Assembly (NCBI GenBank): GCA_029256065.1
Contig: JAQSYT010000004.1
Location: forward strand, 1 to 42,322
Direction of reading: 5' to 3'
DNA length: 42,322 bases
Source of the DNA: Paenibacillaceae bacterium
GTDB taxonomy: Bacteria > Bacillota > Bacilli > Paenibacillales > NBRC-103111
The translations under genes were made by a program, and so were the position numbers. Positions 15,400-24,776 of the stretch are shown piece after piece. Every line of letters begins with the position of its first letter. The first letter of the stretch is position 1. The notes beneath the pieces were generated by a model that searched no databases, was not told the origin of the DNA, and saw only the letters and a program-made list of their open reading frames with translations.

Positions 15400-16044
15400 A
15401 TGATGAATTCTATTTATAGATTGAATTGGCCGCTCTTAGGGCGTTTGTTTTGGTCGTTTTTTAAGATGGGTCCGGTGACCTTCGGAGGCGGCTATGCCAT
15501 GATCCCGGTGTTCCATCAAGAGGTGGTGGAAAAAAGGGGGTGGCTGGAGGAGGAAGAGGTGACGGATCTTTTCGCCATCGCCCAATCCACTCCCGGTGCA
15601 GTGGGGGTGAACGCTTCCGTCTTTGTAGGCTACCGGATTGCCGGCTTGTCCGGCGCCCTTGCCGCTTTGCTGGGAGTGCTGCTGCCTACCTTTCTGATTG
15701 TGCTGGTGTTGAGCATGGCGTTCCTTGCAGTCCGGGACCAGCCCAAAATCAAGGCCGCCTTCCTGGGCATCCGTCCCGCGGTAGTGGCGCTGATCGTCTA
15801 TGCGGGAATCCGGGTGGGACGGACCGCTATTAAGGATTTGGCCACGCTGGTGACGGCAGCGGGGGTATTGGTGTTATTAATCGCCACCGGCATTAACCCG
15901 GTATTTGCCTTATTAATGGGCATGGCAGTCGGTATGGTGATTGTACCCCTGCGCCTGCGCTGGACGGGAACCGACGTGCTGGCGGGCAGGCCAGGGAAGA
16001 CGGGCAGGTATGTGGAGGACTATTTCTTCGGGGACGGAATCTAG
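15400..16044 (+). CDS. chrA: Chromate transporter, first half-size subunit
   Basis: A short-chain CHR-family membrane protein, one half of a two-gene transporter that exports chromate (or related oxyanions). From ATG 15400 it has 214 residues; AGGAGG at 15388-15393 gives 6-base spacing (ATG 15403 is a close alternative). The family signature FKMGPVTFGGGYAMIPVFHQE appears near residue 18 and again TPGAVGVNASVFVGYRIAG near 65; about five to six membrane helices follow. The next gene encodes the complementary half in the same operon, the usual arrangement for short CHR pairs in Bacillus (ywrB-ywrA). The substrate is inferred from family. Confidence 0.9.
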   Translation: MMNSIYRLNWPLLGRLFWSFFKMGPVTFGGGYAMIPVFHQEVVEKRGWLEEEEVTDLFAIAQSTPGAVGVNASVFVGYRIAGLSGALAALLGVLLPTFLIVLVLSMAFLAVRDQPKIKAAFLGIRPAVVALIVYAGIRVGRTAIKDLATLVTAAGVLVLLIATGINPVFALLMGMAVGMVIVPLRLRWTGTDVLAGRPGKTGRYVEDYFFGDGI

Positions 16045-16082
16045 CCGGCTTTCCTTACAGAAAGCCCTTAGGAGTTGACATC

Positions 16083-16625
16083 ATGGAACTTTGGGCATTA
16101 TTTCAAACCTTTTTTATGATCGGTCTGCTTTCCTTTGGCGGCGGCTATGCCATGATCCCGGTTATCTCCCACCAGGTGGAAGCACATAAATGGATGACAA
16201 ATTCCGATTTTACGGATATCATTGCGGTAGCAGGCATGTCGCCGGGACCCATTGGCACCAACAGCGCCATTTTTGTCGGCTACCGGGTGGACGGTCTGTC
16301 AGGAGCAATTGCGGCTGCGGCCGGGATGACGCTGCCGTCCTTTCTGATCATTATTGCGGTGGCGGCGTTTTTTGCCAGGATGAATGAAAACCGCTACGTC
16401 CAAGCGGCCTTCTATGGGCTGCGGGCAGCGGTGACGGGGCTGATTCTCTACGGCGCGGTGAAGTTCGCCGATTCCAACGGGATGATCGGTTCGGTGTTTG
16501 ATATGCAGATGGCCGTAGCACTGGTTATTTTTGCTGGTTCGCTGGTTGCGCTGCTGGTTTACAAGATTCACCCGCTGCGGTTGATTGTGGTGGCGGGACT
16601 GGTAGGGATGGCGGTATACGGATAG
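16083..16625 (+). CDS. chrA: Chromate transporter, second half-size subunit
   Basis: The partner half, 180 residues, starting MELWALFQTFFMIGLLSFGGGYAMIP. The conserved FGGGYAMIP and MSPGPIGTNSAIFVGYRVDG motifs parallel those of the first half, showing the two genes are anciently duplicated; about six membrane helices. It starts 38 bases after the first subunit's stop, with TAGGAGTTGACATC ahead of the ATG. Short CHR proteins function as heteromers with opposite membrane orientation, so both are needed. Confidence 0.9.
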   Translation: MELWALFQTFFMIGLLSFGGGYAMIPVISHQVEAHKWMTNSDFTDIIAVAGMSPGPIGTNSAIFVGYRVDGLSGAIAAAAGMTLPSFLIIIAVAAFFARMNENRYVQAAFYGLRAAVTGLILYGAVKFADSNGMIGSVFDMQMAVALVIFAGSLVALLVYKIHPLRLIVVAGLVGMAVYG

Positions 16626-16692
16626 GCGTCCATAACCTTCTCCGGCCTTCAGCCAGGATTAGGTTATTTCAGGATAAAAGGAGTCGTGTTTG

Positions 16693-17850
16693 ATGCAGGC
16701 AGTGGAGCAACGGATTGCGGTGCGTAAATCCAAGGATGTGTACAGTCTGGTCCGGCTGCAGGATACAGTGGCCAAGCAGGAGCTTTTGGAGCAGAGCGGC
16801 TTGGCCCCCAGCACCCTGAACAGGATATTGGAAGAACTGACGGAGAAGGGAATGCTGCAGGAAGTTGGCTTCGGCGAATCCACAGGCGGGAGGCGGCCAA
16901 TTCTTTATTGCGTTAATCCCCAGTATGCGTATGCGTTTGGTCTTGAAATATCCCGGACCCGGTCCATGCTGGTGCTGACGGATCTGCGGCAGAATATTGT
17001 GGGCTCCACCGTGTGGCGCATGTCTGAGTCTGCCACGCCGGACATGCTGCTGCATGAGATGGCGGCTTCCGCCCAGTACATGCTGGAGGTGCGCGGCATC
17101 CCCCACAGCCAGGTGCTGGGTCTGGGCATCGGGGCGGTTGGACCTCTTGACCCGGTTAAGGGCACCATTCTCGATCCCTTATATTTCAAAGCGCCGGGCT
17201 GGCTGGATGTGCCGGTCAAGGAGCGGCTGGAGCAGGTCTTGGGCATCCCTGTCTATCTGGATAACGGGGCCAATGCGGCTTTGACCGGAGAATATTGGGC
17301 AGCCTCCTCCAAGAAAAGGCATCTGCTTTACGTTCACGTGGGAGCGGGGATACGGACCGCCATGATGACCGGAGGCGCCATCGTGTACGGCGCTGTGGAT
17401 ATGGAGGGTGCGGCGGGGCAGATGATAATCCAGGCCGACGGATTGCCCCACCGGGAGGCAGAGGGCAATAGAGGCGCACTTGAATCATATGTATCCATCC
17501 ATACCCTGGAACAGGGATGGAACGCCCTAGGGCGGACCGGCGGCTTTGCCGAATTAGCCGCTGCCCTGGAGGCAGAGGATGAGGCGGCTATCGGCTTGCT
17601 CCGGCAGGCGGGTACGTATATGGGTATCGGGCTTGCCAATCTGTTGAATATTCTCCACCCCGAGAAGGTGATTTTGGGCGGACCGGTTGCGGGGCTCCAT
17701 CCCGTGTTTTTCGAAACGGCGGCGGACAGGGCATTACAGGGAACCTATTACCGTCACAGCTACAAAGCGGAATTCAGCCGCGGCGAGCTGGGAGAGGCGG
17801 CCATTGCTGTTGGAGCCGCTGTTCTGGTCATGAACCGGTTAACCGTCTGA
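16693..17850 (+). CDS. ROK-family transcriptional regulator with degenerate sugar-kinase domain
   Basis: A NagC/XylR-type repressor, 385 residues. A winged helix-turn-helix occupies about residues 15-75 (VAKQELLEQSGLAPSTLNRILEEL, GGRRPI), followed by a ROK domain. The usual zinc motif CxCGxxGCxE is absent: at about 254-265 the sequence is HREAEGNRGALE with no cysteine, and the normal histidine of the EGH-like motif is Q243. The phosphate loop is also unusual (VHVGAGIRTAMM). The aspartate motif YLDNGANAALTGE (189-200) is kept. It therefore probably binds DNA but may not bind a sugar in the usual zinc-dependent way. ATG 16693 follows AAAAGGAG; TTG at 16690 is possible. No sugar operon lies next to it. 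Confidence 0.85.
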   Translation: MQAVEQRIAVRKSKDVYSLVRLQDTVAKQELLEQSGLAPSTLNRILEELTEKGMLQEVGFGESTGGRRPILYCVNPQYAYAFGLEISRTRSMLVLTDLRQNIVGSTVWRMSESATPDMLLHEMAASAQYMLEVRGIPHSQVLGLGIGAVGPLDPVKGTILDPLYFKAPGWLDVPVKERLEQVLGIPVYLDNGANAALTGEYWAASSKKRHLLYVHVGAGIRTAMMTGGAIVYGAVDMEGAAGQMIIQADGLPHREAEGNRGALESYVSIHTLEQGWNALGRTGGFAELAAALEAEDEAAIGLLRQAGTYMGIGLANLLNILHPEKVILGGPVAGLHPVFFETAADRALQGTYYRHSYKAEFSRGELGEAAIAVGAAVLVMNRLTV

Positions 17851-17907
17851 CAGGTCCCCGGGCCTTCACACAATGCGGACCGTGTGCATACGCTGGAGGG
17901 AGGGCGG

Positions 17908-17955
17908 AAAAAAGCTTCTGTTCTTCCCATTAAGGGCGGTGCGGAAGCCTTTTTT
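17908..17955 (+). terminator. Terminator after the ROK gene
   Basis: AAAAAAGCTTC (17908-17918) pairs with GGAAGCCTTTTTT (to 17955) around a 29-base loop with a bulged C. It closes the chrA-ROK region. Confidence 0.65.
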
Positions 17956-18028
17956 CGTCTGCGGGACCAATGACCGCAAGCAAGGAACTGTCAGGGAGAG
18001 TCTCTAAGGTCGGAAAGGGGTTGGGCTT

Positions 18029-18754
18029 GTGGCAATCACCTCGAACGAGCTGATCAGCCGGGTAGCGGCAATTTCCAAGGAGCTGTATGCGGGAGGATCG
18101 CGGATTTTCCCCTCCGTCCGGCTGGCGCAGGCCTTGCTGGAAACCGGCGGACAGGTTCCCTTCTGGAGCAACCTGTTCGGTATCAAGGTGGGCTCCGGCG
18201 TGCCCAATGCTTATTGGGACGGCCGTTTTGTGACTCGGACAACCCGTGAGGTATTAAACGGCCAGGTTTACGAAAATGTGCAGGCCCAATGGCGCTACTA
18301 TGCTTCCCTGGAGGACAGCGTCCGGGACCATGAGCTGTTTCTTCAGGCGTCCAGGTATGCTACCGTCCGGGCGGCGCGCACTCCCCTTGAGCAATGCCAG
18401 GCGTTATATGCCTCGGGATATGCTACCGATGCTCCGGCAGAGGTGGACGGGGATCCCTCCTATTGGGAGAAATTATGGGGCATTATCCAAACCCGGGGCT
18501 TTACCGGCTTTGATACGGCGGCGGCCGCTCTGCGCAGAGAGGTGCTGGAGCGTTTGGGTGCCCTGGAGCTGCAGTTGGGCAGGCTTGACATTCGTGCGGA
18601 AACGCTGGAGGCCGGCAGCCGTCTGGCTGTGGTGCCGGAGTGGGCAGGGGAGGCAGTGGAAGCTGCGGTTGCCCAGGAGGTTATCGATACCCCGGAGGGG
18701 GGCTCCATGGACTTCTACCGGATGCTGACCGTGCTTCACCGCCGCCAGCTGTGA
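18029..18754 (+). CDS. Glucosaminidase-type (GH73/FlgJ-like) protein with phage-like tail
   Basis: A 241-residue protein starting with GTG at 18029 after GGAAAGGGG (8-base spacing). Residues about 5-155 form a glucosaminidase domain that cleaves the glycan strand of peptidoglycan: LAQALLETGGQVPFWSNLFGIK near 32-53 holds the presumed catalytic glutamate, and W-YYASLEDSVRDHELFLQ near 90-108 is typical. There is no signal peptide. The C-terminal 45 residues (WAGEAVEAAVAQEVIDTPEGGSMDFYRML) resemble the short domain attached to phage and sporulation-associated proteins. It may act on the spore cortex or be a phage-derived remnant; context does not decide. Confidence 0.8.
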   Translation: MAITSNELISRVAAISKELYAGGSRIFPSVRLAQALLETGGQVPFWSNLFGIKVGSGVPNAYWDGRFVTRTTREVLNGQVYENVQAQWRYYASLEDSVRDHELFLQASRYATVRAARTPLEQCQALYASGYATDAPAEVDGDPSYWEKLWGIIQTRGFTGFDTAAAALRREVLERLGALELQLGRLDIRAETLEAGSRLAVVPEWAGEAVEAAVAQEVIDTPEGGSMDFYRMLTVLHRRQL

Positions 18755-18896
18755 ACAGAAGCGGCTCCGGGCCCGAATGAGGCATGGTCCGGAGACTCCC
18801 TGTTCCAAATAATCCTAAGGCCGTCTTGTTTCCGGGGGATCGGAAACTGTGTTACAATAGGTCAAATCCCCTATAGGAAAGGCGGAACTTTTGACC

Positions 18897-20030
18897 ATGT
18901 TGAAGATTGGCTCGCATGTTTCCTTCTCGGACAAAGGGCTGCTGAATGCAGCCAAAGAGGCGGTTTCTTACGGCTCCAGCACCTTCATGATCTACACTGG
19001 GGCTCCGCACAACACCAGGCGTAAGCCCATTGAGAACCAATATCTGAACGAAGGCCGGGAGATTATGGGCCAACACGGAATGGACGAGATAGTGGTCCAC
19101 GCCCCGTATATTGTCAATCTCGGCTCCTTTAAGGAAGAAACCTACGAGCTTGCGGTGCGCTTCCTGCAGGAGGAAATGCGGCGGACGGATTATCTGGGCG
19201 TGAAGAATATTGTGCTTCATCCGGGTGCGTATACGGAAATGGACGCCGCCTACGGCCTGTCCCGGATTGCCCAGGGCTTAACCGAGGTGCTGAAGGGAAC
19301 CTCCGACACCAACGTGAGCATTGCCCTGGAAACCATGGCGGGCAAAGGCACGGAGATGGGCAGAACCTTTGAGGAGCTGGCACTCATCATCGATAATGTG
19401 GAGAATAACGACAGGCTGACGGTGTGTCTGGATACCTGCCATATCCATGATGCCGGTTATGATATTGTCAATGAGTTCGACCATGTCTTAGAGCAGTTCG
19501 ACAAGCTTGTCGGATTGGACAGGCTGGCCGTCATCCACGTGAATGACAGCAAGAACCCCCGGGGAGCGGCCAAGGACCGCCATGCTCCCATCGGGGCCGG
19601 CAATATCGGCTTCAAGGCCATTCAGTCCATTGTGCAAAACGAGAAGTTAGGCCATCTGCCCTTTATTCTGGAGACGCCCTGGATCGGCAAAACCGACGGC
19701 AAGGAGCGTCCCATGTACGAGGTGGAAATTGCCCTTTTGCGCGGGAATGTTGTGGAGCGGTTCGGGCAGGAGTTTGTGGAGGATGTGGAGCGGATCGGCC
19801 ATTTCTTCGCTCAGGAAGGGGTCCATCACCGGGACTACATCCTGACGGTTTGGCATGAGCTGAAGAATGATCCCAAAGCCAAAAAAGCAGACAAGCGCGA
19901 GCCCATGGAGCGGCTTTATGACCGCCTGGAGGACGCTGCCCTTTTCCCGGAGTTGACGGAGGAGCAGATTAATCAGAGGCTGACCGCCTGGCTTTCGGGT
20001 GCGGATCTGCGGGCAATGGTAAATGCATAA
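18897..20030 (+). CDS. nfo: Endonuclease IV (apurinic/apyrimidinic endonuclease) with C-terminal extension
   Basis: Cleaves DNA 5' to abasic sites in base-excision repair using a three-metal centre. The TIM-barrel core is clear in residues about 1-280: all nine ligands are present ([43 protein letters not shown]). The product is about 377 residues from ATG 18897, against roughly 280-300 for most bacterial Nfo. The extra 95 residues after [14 protein letters not shown] form a helical, charged tail ([50 protein letters not shown]). TTG 18891 is an alternative start that better matches the AGGAAAGG ribosome site. Other family members start MLKIGSHVS, favouring 18897. Confidence 0.92.
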   Translation: MLKIGSHVSFSDKGLLNAAKEAVSYGSSTFMIYTGAPHNTRRKPIENQYLNEGREIMGQHGMDEIVVHAPYIVNLGSFKEETYELAVRFLQEEMRRTDYLGVKNIVLHPGAYTEMDAAYGLSRIAQGLTEVLKGTSDTNVSIALETMAGKGTEMGRTFEELALIIDNVENNDRLTVCLDTCHIHDAGYDIVNEFDHVLEQFDKLVGLDRLAVIHVNDSKNPRGAAKDRHAPIGAGNIGFKAIQSIVQNEKLGHLPFILETPWIGKTDGKERPMYEVEIALLRGNVVERFGQEFVEDVERIGHFFAQEGVHHRDYILTVWHELKNDPKAKKADKREPMERLYDRLEDAALFPELTEEQINQRLTAWLSGADLRAMVNA

Positions 20031-20093
20031 TAACAATTCCTCAAGTGAACATACAAAGCAAGGTTACAGGAAACAAGGAGGCTCTACTTCGTC

Positions 20094-20990
20094 ATGAATC
20101 GATTGGCTTCAAGCACGGGGAATAAGGAAGTGAAGAAGGACCGGGCATGCATGCTGATTTCCTGCCCGGACCAGCCGGGGATCGTTGCGGCGGTATCCCG
20201 TTTTCTGCATGAGCACGGAGCGAATATTGTCCAATCCGACCAGTATACCATGGACCCGGACGGCGGCATGTTTTTTATCCGCATCGAGTTCGATCTTCTG
20301 GAGCTGGACAGAAGACTGGATACGCTGGTGATGGATTTCTCCGAGGTGGTGGCCAACAAGTTCAACATGAACTGGCGCATTACGCCGGAGAACCGCAAGA
20401 AACGTCTGGCCATCTTTGTTTCCAAAGAGGACCACTGTCTGCTGGAGCTGCTGTGGCAATGGCAGGCGGGGGATCTGAACGCGGACATCGCGCTGGTGGT
20501 GAGCAATCATCCGGATATGCGCGAGCTGGTGGAATCCATGGGCATTCCTTACCATGTGGTGCGGGTTACGGCGGAAACCAAGCAGCAGGCGGAGGAGGAG
20601 CAAATGCGGCTGATCGCGGAGGCCCAGGCGGATTGTATCGTACTGGCCCGCTACATGCAGATTATTTCCCCTGCGTTTATCGAGCATTACAAGGGCAGAA
20701 TCATCAACATCCACCATTCCTTCCTGCCGGCGTTTGTGGGCGGCAAGCCTTATGCCCAAGCCTATAACCGCGGTGTGAAGATCATCGGGGCCACCGCCCA
20801 TTATGTCACCGAGGAGCTGGACGGGGGACCGATTATCGAGCAGGATGTGCAGCGGGTCAGCCACCGGGACGATGTGAATGACCTGAAGCGCATCGGCCGC
20901 CATATCGAGCGGATTGTACTGGCGCGGGCCGTTTCGTGGCATGTGGAGGACCGGATTCTGGTGCATGAGAACAAAACAGTCGTGTTTTAG
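20094..20990 (+). CDS. purU: Formyltetrahydrofolate deformylase
   Basis: Hydrolyses 10-formyl-THF to formate and THF, balancing one-carbon pools and supplying formate to PurT where present. 298 residues. An N-terminal ACT domain (about 17-95, SCPDQPGIVAAVSRFLHEHGANI) senses the folate/methionine state; the formyltransferase-fold catalytic domain follows with VSNHPDMRELVE, then INIHHSFLPAF (catalytic histidine), GVKIIGATAHYVTEELDGGPIIEQD (catalytic aspartate region). About 15 extra N-terminal residues (MNRLASSTGNKEVKK) precede the ACT domain. AAGGAGG lies at 20075-20081, 12 bases before the ATG, a longer spacing than usual. Confidence 0.96.
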   Translation: MNRLASSTGNKEVKKDRACMLISCPDQPGIVAAVSRFLHEHGANIVQSDQYTMDPDGGMFFIRIEFDLLELDRRLDTLVMDFSEVVANKFNMNWRITPENRKKRLAIFVSKEDHCLLELLWQWQAGDLNADIALVVSNHPDMRELVESMGIPYHVVRVTAETKQQAEEEQMRLIAEAQADCIVLARYMQIISPAFIEHYKGRIINIHHSFLPAFVGGKPYAQAYNRGVKIIGATAHYVTEELDGGPIIEQDVQRVSHRDDVNDLKRIGRHIERIVLARAVSWHVEDRILVHENKTVVF

Positions 20991-21016
20991 CAGGCAAACG
21001 CCATAACGGACGGCGG

Positions 21017-21051
21017 GCGGGGGAGGCGGAAACGCTCCTCCGTCTTTTTTT
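21017..21051 (+). terminator. Terminator after purU
   Basis: A GC-rich stem (GGGAGGCG / CGCTCCTCC, loop GAAA) ends in CGTCTTTTTTT at 21051. It closes purU. Confidence 0.75.
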
Positions 21052-21087
21052 ACACAATTGAGGCTAGCCGGCGGGGCAGCCGATCCC

Positions 21088-21157
21088 ACGGACACAGGCG
21101 CCGTTATTATTGGGGAAAACGGTGCTTATTGATCTGAGCGGACACAGGAGCCGTTAT
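21088..21157 (+). repeat. Two copies of an ACGGACACAG-type dispersed repeat
   Basis: Cores at 21088-21106 (ACGGACACAGGCGCCGTTA) and 21138-21157 (GCGGACACAGGAGCCGTTAT) are near-identical and are related to the copies at 30944 and 31044. Each has a partial inverted symmetry (ACGG...CCGT). They lie in the 575-base gene-free gap between purU and tkt, which otherwise holds terminators, a promoter and non-coding DNA with a CTGGAATTTTGGC word near 21230 also echoed near 31019. Confidence 0.75.
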
Positions 21158-21333
21158 GTGCCGGAAAGAGCCGGTTTGGGGGGCCTTTAGAGGAAATAGC
21201 GTACCGTGAGTCCTCGAAATCAGCAGAAACTGGAATTTTGGCAAAATAACGGATCCCCGGTCCGGATAGCTGGCCTCCAGGTGATGTGGTTAAGAACGTG
21301 GGTCCCGGCTAAAACGAATAGCGATCAGAAAAC

Positions 21334-21352
21334 AGCACCAGGTGCTATTTTT
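21334..21352 (+). terminator. Weak terminator-like hairpin upstream of tkt
   Basis: AGCAC-CAG-GTGCT (21334-21346) followed by ATTTTT. Short stem, so weak on its own; it may stop read-through from the repeat region. Confidence 0.4.
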
Positions 21353-21423
21353 GCTTAATCTGCTGTCGAATATGGCAGGGATTTGTCTTTGCTTGTTCAT
21401 ACATCGGCACAAGTGCGTTTTAA

Positions 21424-21451
21424 TTGTCGAATAAAACCCTTTTACTAAAAT
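21424..21451 (+). promoter_or_regulatory. Candidate promoter for tkt
   Basis: TTGTCG (21424-21429) and TAAAAT (21446-21451) with a 16-base spacer in an AT-rich stretch about 115 bases before the tkt start. A second -10-like TAGAAT is at 21504-21509 without a good -35. Confidence 0.45.
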
Positions 21452-21565
21452 AATTGGTAGGGTCCAATTATCATTTCTTCTAGCGTTTCGGGTAAGGTAA
21501 TGTTAGAATAAAAGCAATAGTGCCGGGGATTTTTTCCGGAGACTTCCTAAAGGAGGAAAGATCGA

Positions 21566-23587
21566 ATGACAGTAAGCTTTACGACAACCGATCAACTGGC
21601 GGTAAATACCATCCGGATGCTGGCTGTGGATGCCATCGAGAAATCCAAATCCGGCCATCCCGGCATGCCTATGGGAGCGGCTCCTATGGCTTATACCCTG
21701 TGGACCCGCCATATGAATGTGAATCCCGCCAACCCGTCCTGGTTCAACCGGGACCGCTTCGTCCTGTCCGCAGGCCACGGCTCCATGCTGCTGTACAGCC
21801 TTCTGCATCTGGCCGGCTATGGCTTGACTATCGACGACCTCAAGCAATTCCGCCAATGGGGCAGCCTGACTCCGGGACATCCGGAATACGGCCACACTGC
21901 AGGCGTAGACGCCACCACAGGCCCGCTGGGTCAAGGGGTTGCTATGGCAGTCGGCATGGCGATGGCTGAAGCGCATCTCGGCGCTACATACAATAAGGAT
22001 AGCTTCCCGGTAGTGGATCACTATACCTACGCTATTTGCGGCGACGGCGACCTGATGGAGGGCGTCTCCAGCGAAGCGGCATCCCTTGCCGGCCATTTGA
22101 AGCTGGGCAAGCTGATTGTCCTTTATGATTCCAATGATATCTCCCTGGACGGGGAACTGGGTTTGTCCTTCTCGGAAAATGCCCAAGCCCGCTTCGAAAG
22201 CTACGGCTGGCAGGTCATCCGCGTGGAAAACGAGAATGATCTGGACGAAATTTCTGCTGCCATCGAGAAGGCCAAGGCGGACACAAGCCGTCCGACTTTG
22301 ATCGAAGTGAAGACCACCATCGGCTTCGGCAGCCCCAACAAGGGCGGCAAGGGCGGACATGCGGGCCCCCACGGTTCTCCTCTGGGCACCGAAGAAGCCA
22401 AGCTGACCAAGGAAGCCCTGGGCTGGCCACTGGAGCCTGAATTCTATGTGCCGCAGGAAGTGCAGGTAACCTTCGCCAAGGTGAAGGCTGCAGGCGAATC
22501 CAAAAACGCGGAATGGGACGCTTTGGTGGACAAGTACGCGGCCTCCTTCCCGGATTTGGCCCGCCAGTTCAAGCAGGCGCTGGAGGGCGAGCTTCCGGAA
22601 GGCTGGGACAAGGATATTCCGGTTCTCACCTCCGCAGAGAAGGCAGTAGCCACCCGTGCCAGCTCCGGCCAGGCTCTGAATGCTATCGCGCCTAACCTGC
22701 CTACCCTTATCGGCGGATCTGCGGATCTGGAGTCCTCCACCAATACCCATCTGAAGGGCATTGACCAGTTTACACCCGCCAACTATGCCGGACGCAACGT
22801 CTATTTCGGCGTACGCGAGTTCGCCATGGCAGCGGCAACCAACGGCATGATGCTGCACGGCGGCGTTCATGCTTACTGCGGCACATTCTTCGTCTTCTCG
22901 GACTATCTCCGTCCGGCTGTCCGTCTGGCTGCGCTGATGAAGACTCCCAGCGTGTACGTGCTGACCCATGACTCCATTGCTGTGGGCGAAGACGGGCCTA
23001 CCCATGAGCCTATCGAGCAGCTGCCGGCACTGCGGATTATTCCCGGCGTAACCGTGCTGCGCCCTGCCGATGCCAACGAAACCATGGAAGCCTGGAGATA
23101 TGCTATCGAGAACAAGGATGGTCCTGTAGCCTTGATTCTTACCCGTCAAAACCTGCCTGTGCTGGAGAAAACCGCTGAGCTGGCCCGCGCTAACGTGCGC
23201 CGCGGCGCTTATGTGGTATCCGATGCCGCTAACGGCAAGCCCCAGGCGCAAATTATCGCCACCGGCTCCGAAGTCAGCCTGGCTGTGGACGCCCAGAAGA
23301 AGCTGGCAGAGGAAGGCGTGCAGGTACGCGTCATCAGCATGCCCAGCTGGGAGCTGTTCGAGAAGCAGCCGCAGGAGTACAAGGATTCCGTCCTGCTTCC
23401 CGATGTGAAGGCCCGTCTGGCTGTAGAGATGGCTTATCCTATGGGCTGGGAGCGTTATGTGGGAGACCAGGGCGCAATTCTCGGCATCAGCATGTTCGGC
23501 GCTTCCGCTCCGGGACCGAAGGTCCTGGCGGAATACGGCTTTACGCCGGATAATGTGGCATCAAAGGTGAAGGCGCTTTTGAAATAA
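21566..23587 (+). CDS. tkt: Transketolase
   Basis: Thiamine-diphosphate enzyme of the non-oxidative pentose phosphate pathway, moving two-carbon units between sugar phosphates. 673 residues, normal length. The N-terminal TPP domain has [13 protein letters not shown] and the diphosphate motif [20 protein letters not shown] (about 153-172). The pyrimidine-binding domain has [15 protein letters not shown] and [20 protein letters not shown] (about 470-490), and the C-terminal domain has TGSEVSLAV and [20 protein letters not shown] (21551-21556) is 9 bases before the ATG. Codon use is strongly biased, consistent with high expression. A GC-rich hairpin near 23593-23617 could terminate weakly. Confidence 0.98.
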   Translation: MTVSFTTTDQLAVNTIRMLAVDAIEKSKSGHPGMPMGAAPMAYTLWTRHMNVNPANPSWFNRDRFVLSAGHGSMLLYSLLHLAGYGLTIDDLKQFRQWGSLTPGHPEYGHTAGVDATTGPLGQGVAMAVGMAMAEAHLGATYNKDSFPVVDHYTYAICGDGDLMEGVSSEAASLAGHLKLGKLIVLYDSNDISLDGELGLSFSENAQARFESYGWQVIRVENENDLDEISAAIEKAKADTSRPTLIEVKTTIGFGSPNKGGKGGHAGPHGSPLGTEEAKLTKEALGWPLEPEFYVPQEVQVTFAKVKAAGESKNAEWDALVDKYAASFPDLARQFKQALEGELPEGWDKDIPVLTSAEKAVATRASSGQALNAIAPNLPTLIGGSADLESSTNTHLKGIDQFTPANYAGRNVYFGVREFAMAAATNGMMLHGGVHAYCGTFFVFSDYLRPAVRLAALMKTPSVYVLTHDSIAVGEDGPTHEPIEQLPALRIIPGVTVLRPADANETMEAWRYAIENKDGPVALILTRQNLPVLEKTAELARANVRRGAYVVSDAANGKPQAQIIATGSEVSLAVDAQKKLAEEGVQVRVISMPSWELFEKQPQEYKDSVLLPDVKARLAVEMAYPMGWERYVGDQGAILGISMFGASAPGPKVLAEYGFTPDNVASKVKALLK

Positions 23588-23643
23588 GAACAGGAGGGCG
23601 CCGTCAGGCGCTCTTTCCTCATCATAGGGAGAAGGTAGAAGCG

Positions 23644-23955
23644 ATGTCCCAATTCGACAATGTATCCGTTGTGAAGAAAGCAAATATTTACTTTGACGGA
23701 AAAGTAACGAGCCGCACGGTGCTGTTTGCCGACGGCACCAAAAAAACCCTGGGCATCATGCTCCCGGGGGATTATGAATTCGGCACGGACACCATTGAAA
23801 TCATGGAAATTCTGGCCGGGGAGCTGAAGGTTCTGCTTCCGGGAGCCACAGAATGGCTGGAAATCAACGGTTCCGGCGAATTCACCGTTCCGGCCCATAC
23901 GCGCTTCAAGCTGGAGGTCAAGACGCCTGCCGACTACTGCTGCTCCTACATCTAG
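23644..23955 (+). CDS. ppnP: Pyrimidine/purine nucleoside phosphorylase PpnP
   Basis: A 103-residue single-cupin protein of the PpnP (YaiE, formerly DUF1255) family, which phosphorolyses diverse purine and pyrimidine nucleosides. Diagnostic features are [55 protein letters not shown] and the C-terminal DYCCSYI. The ATG at 23644 follows GGGAGAAGG. It lies 56 bases after tkt on the same strand; ribose-1-phosphate made by PpnP would feed the pentose pathway, a plausible functional link. A repeat copy and a strong terminator follow. Confidence 0.95.
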   Translation: MSQFDNVSVVKKANIYFDGKVTSRTVLFADGTKKTLGIMLPGDYEFGTDTIEIMEILAGELKVLLPGATEWLEINGSGEFTVPAHTRFKLEVKTPADYCCSYI

Positions 23956-23961
23956 GATAAT

Positions 23962-24018
23962 CCTTCAAAAGTGACGGGTTGCTCCGAAGCCGATTCCGGG
24001 TACTTTTACGGGAGCCCC
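23962..24018 (+). repeat. 58-bp hairpin element, copy 2 (diverged)
   Basis: CCTTCAAAAGTGACG...GCTCCGAAGC...GGGTACTTTTACGGGAGCCCC. The inner AAAAGT/ACTTTT arms, the GCTCCGAAGC centre and the GGGAGCCCC end are kept, but the outer C/G pairs have decayed. It starts 6 bases after the ppnP stop and is followed directly by the terminator at 24029. Confidence 0.75.
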
Positions 24019-24028
24019 GCACGAAAAT

Positions 24029-24071
24029 AACCTCCGGACGCTTGCACCATGCAGGCATCCGGAGGTTTTTT
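24029..24071. terminator. Terminator between ppnP and lrgB
   Basis: AACCTCCGGA (24029-24038) pairs with TCCGGAGGTT (24058-24067) with additional GC pairs in the loop, followed by TTTTTT on the plus strand. On the minus strand it is followed by TTATTTTCG, so it can serve the convergent lrgB as well. Confidence 0.85.
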
Positions 24072-24086
24072 GACGTTTAGCAGATG

Positions 24087-24776
24087 CTACAGCAGCAAGG
24101 GAACGATCCAGGGTGCCGTACACAGGGTGAAGAAGGCGGTAAGAATCATGGCTACCGTAGAGACAGAGCCGGAGGCGGAGCTGAGCTCGAAGGCCTTGGT
24201 GGTGCCGACTGCATGGGCGCTGGTGCCCAGAAGCACACCGTGGGATACATCGTTCTTAAAGCGGAAGAAGCGGATAACCACAGGCCCCAGCACCATGCCG
24301 AGCACCCCTGTAGCCAGCACGAAAACGGCTGTAATGGCGGGAATACCGCCGATGAGTCCCGAAACGACCACGGCGATGGGAGTGGTGGCGGAGCGGGGGG
24401 CAATGCTGTCGATAATCGCCAGGTCCAGATGGAGCATCTTGGCTGCCCAGGCGGTACTGACAATCGCTACAGTAGACCCCGTAAGCACACTAATCAGAAT
24501 GGAGAGGGCGTGCTTTTTCATCACATGGCGGTTTTTGTATAGGGGAACGGCCAATGCCACCGTGGCGGGACCGATCATATTGCTTATGTAGCGGGTGCCC
24601 TCATGGTACGTATTGTAGGGGATATCCGTGAAGGCCAGAATGATGATAACCAGAAGCGGTGTCAGAATAACCGGGGTAAACAGCACCCGCCGGTGGGACT
24701 TGTAAAAGGTTTTGGAGCCGAAATAGACCAGCACGGTTAAGATAAAGCAGCTTATTCCCAGGATCATGACTGTCAC
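24087..24776 (-). CDS. lrgB: LrgB/CidB-family membrane protein
   Basis: A 229-residue integral membrane protein with about six to seven helices, matching LrgB/CidB. The family signature is seen in the middle: PRSATTPIAVVVSGLIGGIPAITAV and VLGMVLGPVVIRFFRFKND, ending with HAVGTTKAFE. It overlaps the LrgA gene by four bases (ATGA), so translation is coupled. In Staphylococcus and Bacillus, LrgAB affects murein hydrolase activity and programmed lysis and takes part in pyruvate transport (B. subtilis PftAB). Regulation is probably by the divergent LysR gene. Confidence 0.93.
   Translation of the reverse strand: MTVMILGISCFILTVLVYFGSKTFYKSHRRVLFTPVILTPLLVIIILAFTDIPYNTYHEGTRYISNMIGPATVALAVPLYKNRHVMKKHALSILISVLTGSTVAIVSTAWAAKMLHLDLAIIDSIAPRSATTPIAVVVSGLIGGIPAITAVFVLATGVLGMVLGPVVIRFFRFKNDVSHGVLLGTSAHAVGTTKAFELSSASGSVSTVAMILTAFFTLCTAPWIVPLLL

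Noticed and set aside
21503-23251. 582-codon minus-strand frame opposite tkt
   Set aside because: Antisense to a canonical transketolase; composition reflects the GC-rich third positions of tkt.
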